A stretch of 7,591 bases of DNA, from positions 1 through 7,591 of the forward strand of contig CADCWH010000244.1 in the NCBI GenBank assembly GCA_902806395.1, read 5' to 3'. This DNA comes from an uncultured Thermomicrobiales bacterium (GTDB lineage: Bacteria; Chloroflexota; Chloroflexia; Thermomicrobiales; UBA6265). Positions 6,392-7,591 of this stretch are shown here, piece by piece (position 1 is the first letter of the stretch; each line of letters starts with the position of its first letter). The position numbers were made by a program, and so were the translations under genes. The notes below the pieces were generated by a model. The model did no database searches and was not told where the DNA came from. It saw only the letters and a program-made list of their open reading frames with translations.

Positions 6392-7549
6392 CAATGTGCC
6401 ACGCCGGGACGACCATGGTTCGCCAGCCAGGGAGAGGAGTTCATCGGTGAGGCGGTCCGCGGCGTCCGGTCGGCCGATGGTCCGGGCACCAGTGGCCATC
6501 GCGGTGAGGACGGTCGGGTCGGTGAGGAGGCGGCCGATCTCGGCTCGGAGTCGGTCCGGGGTCGCCTCCGCCTGAGGCAAGACGACGGCCGCTCCGCATT
6601 CGGCCAGCAAACGAGCGTTGTGGGTCTGCTCGTCGCCGCCGGTGCCGGGAAGGGGGATCAGGATGGCCGGTTTGCCGAGGCAAGCTAGTTCCGCCACGGT
6701 TCCCGCCCCGGCCCGGCCGATCACGAGGTCGGCCGCCGCGTAGACATCGGCCATCTCGTCACGGACGTACTCTCGGACTTGATACCGGCATTGGACGGCC
6801 CCTGACCAGGTCGCCCGGCGATCCCGTGCCGCGCGGGCGTCGTCGTTGGCCCCGGCCGGTCCCGTCTGGTGGAGGATTTGGGTCACTTCCAGGAGGTCGG
6901 GGAGCAGCGCCGCGATCCTGTCGTTGAGGGGCGAGGCACCCCGGGCACCGCCGGTGACATAGGTCAGGGGCATCTCGGGGGAAAACCCGGAAGCCGTTCT
7001 CGCGCGGGCCGCGTCGCCGCCCTGGAGGGACGGCCGGACAGGATTACCAGTGACCACCAATCGGGCTCGCCCGTCGGCGGCGAGGCGCGCGGTCTCGTCA
7101 TAGGACACCGCCAGCACATCGGCGAACCGCATCGTGATCCTGGTCGCGAGGCCGAGGATCGCGGTCTGCTCGTGGGTAAGCACCGGGATCGAGCGCGCGG
7201 CGGCCAGCACCGTCGGCACGCTGACGAACCCGCCGGTCCCGAGTACCACGTCCGGCCGGTGCCGCCGGAGGAGGCGCCACGCCTGGACGACTCCGACGGG
7301 AATCCGAGCCAGGTCGCCCGGCGTCTTGCGGTCCAGGTAGCGGCGAAGTTTGCCGGTCTGGATCGCCGCGAAGGGGATGCCGGCATGGCGGGCGGCTTCT
7401 CCCTCGACACCCGAGACGCTGCCCACCCACAGGGGGTCGATGTCGATGCCGCGCGCGGCGAGGGTCTCAAGCACGGCCATGGCGGGCAGGACGTGCCCTC
7501 CGGTCCCCCCGCCGGCGATCACCAGTCGCAATGGTCGGCCAGTCACCAT
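6374..7549 (-). CDS. murG: MurG-family UDP-GlcNAc transferase (lipid II synthesis), somewhat divergent
   Basis: The 391-residue product is a GT-B glycosyltransferase of the MurG family. MurG transfers GlcNAc from UDP-GlcNAc to lipid I at the cytoplasmic face of the membrane, making lipid II. The N-terminal domain has the glycine loop GGGTGGHVLPA (13-23, with H19) and a second loop GTGGFVS (104-110). The HEQ motif follows at 126-128, then GNPVR (168-172). The C-terminal domain has GGARGA (200-205), GRAGAGTVAEL (278-288, with E287) and DEQTHNA (306-312), the expected UDP-GlcNAc region. Deviations are HEQT where MurG usually has HEQN, and GGARGA where GGSQGA is usual. No signal peptide or membrane span is seen, as expected for a peripheral protein. 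The ATG at 7549 has only a weak purine-rich upstream region, and the adjacent GTG at 7546 is an alternative start. No mur, fts or mraY gene is beside it, so it could be the sole MurG moved from the division cluster or a MurG-like paralogue. Confidence 0.85.
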   Translation of the reverse strand: MVTGRPLRLVIAGGGTGGHVLPAMAVLETLAARGIDIDPLWVGSVSGVEGEAARHAGIPFAAIQTGKLRRYLDRKTPGDLARIPVGVVQAWRLLRRHRPDVVLGTGGFVSVPTVLAAARSIPVLTHEQTAILGLATRITMRFADVLAVSYDETARLAADGRARLVVTGNPVRPSLQGGDAARARTASGFSPEMPLTYVTGGARGASPLNDRIAALLPDLLEVTQILHQTGPAGANDDARAARDRRATWSGAVQCRYQVREYVRDEMADVYAAADLVIGRAGAGTVAELACLGKPAILIPLPGTGGDEQTHNARLLAECGAAVVLPQAEATPDRLRAEIGRLLTDPTVLTAMATGARTIGRPDAADRLTDELLSLAGEPWSSRRGTLGHEPG

Positions 7550-7576
7550 GTTCCGCTCGCCCCCCGTTCAGGGCCG

Positions 7577-7582
7577 AGTATA
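7577..7582 (-). promoter_or_regulatory. Candidate -10 element for murG
   Basis: Read on the minus strand, these bases are TATACT, identical to the -10 proposed for the S1 gene. Transcription would start about 20 nt before the murG ATG. The matching -35 would fall outside the window, so the promoter cannot be confirmed. A 6-bp inverted repeat (CCCCGT 7562-7567 and ACGGGG 7582-7587) brackets the element. Confidence 0.35.
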
Positions 7583-7591
7583 CGGGGTCAC

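Overview
The window is GC-rich chromosomal housekeeping DNA with four protein-coding genes. In order they are a multi-S1-domain RNA-binding protein (ribosomal protein S1 type), the Hsp100 unfoldase ClpC, the recombination ATPase RadA, and, on the opposite strand, a MurG-family glycosyltransferase. The high GC content, the direct clpC-radA adjacency (familiar from Firmicutes but here without ctsR, mcsA, mcsB or disA) and the four-domain S1 suggest a high-GC Gram-positive-like or Chloroflexota lineage, possibly Thermomicrobia-like. This placement is inference from composition and gene order, not a search result.

Layout. Positions 1-175 hold no gene I can support. A plausible sigma-70 -10 (TATACT) and an AAGGAAGG ribosome-binding site lead into the S1 gene (176-2035). 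A 319-bp gap follows (2036-2354). It carries a perfect 15-bp hairpin just after the S1 stop, a small inverted repeat, and a CGGACAC-based direct-repeat cluster in what is probably the clpC leader. clpC (2355-4832) is followed by a 131-bp gap with a strong G/C hairpin. radA then starts at a GTG at 4964, set by a strong ribosome-binding site. radA and the murG-like gene (6374-7549, minus) converge across 39 bp. A bulged 13-bp hairpin there runs into the last murG codons. A TATACT -10 candidate for murG lies at the right edge.

Function. S1 (mRNA binding in translation initiation), ClpC (ATP-dependent unfolding for ClpP) and RadA (branch migration in recombinational repair) are core or stress-response functions. 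MurG makes lipid II at the inner face of the membrane. The three plus-strand genes could be partly co-transcribed, but each is separated from the next by a strong hairpin, so independent or attenuated expression is equally possible.

I see no mobile element, CRISPR array, tRNA, rRNA or phage gene, and no clearly undescribed multi-gene system. The points most worth a second look are the clpC leader repeats with no recognisable CtsR or CIRCE operator, the three U-tract-less intergenic hairpins, the long acidic tail that replaces the last two S1 repeats, and the MurG homologue with substitutions in usually conserved motifs.
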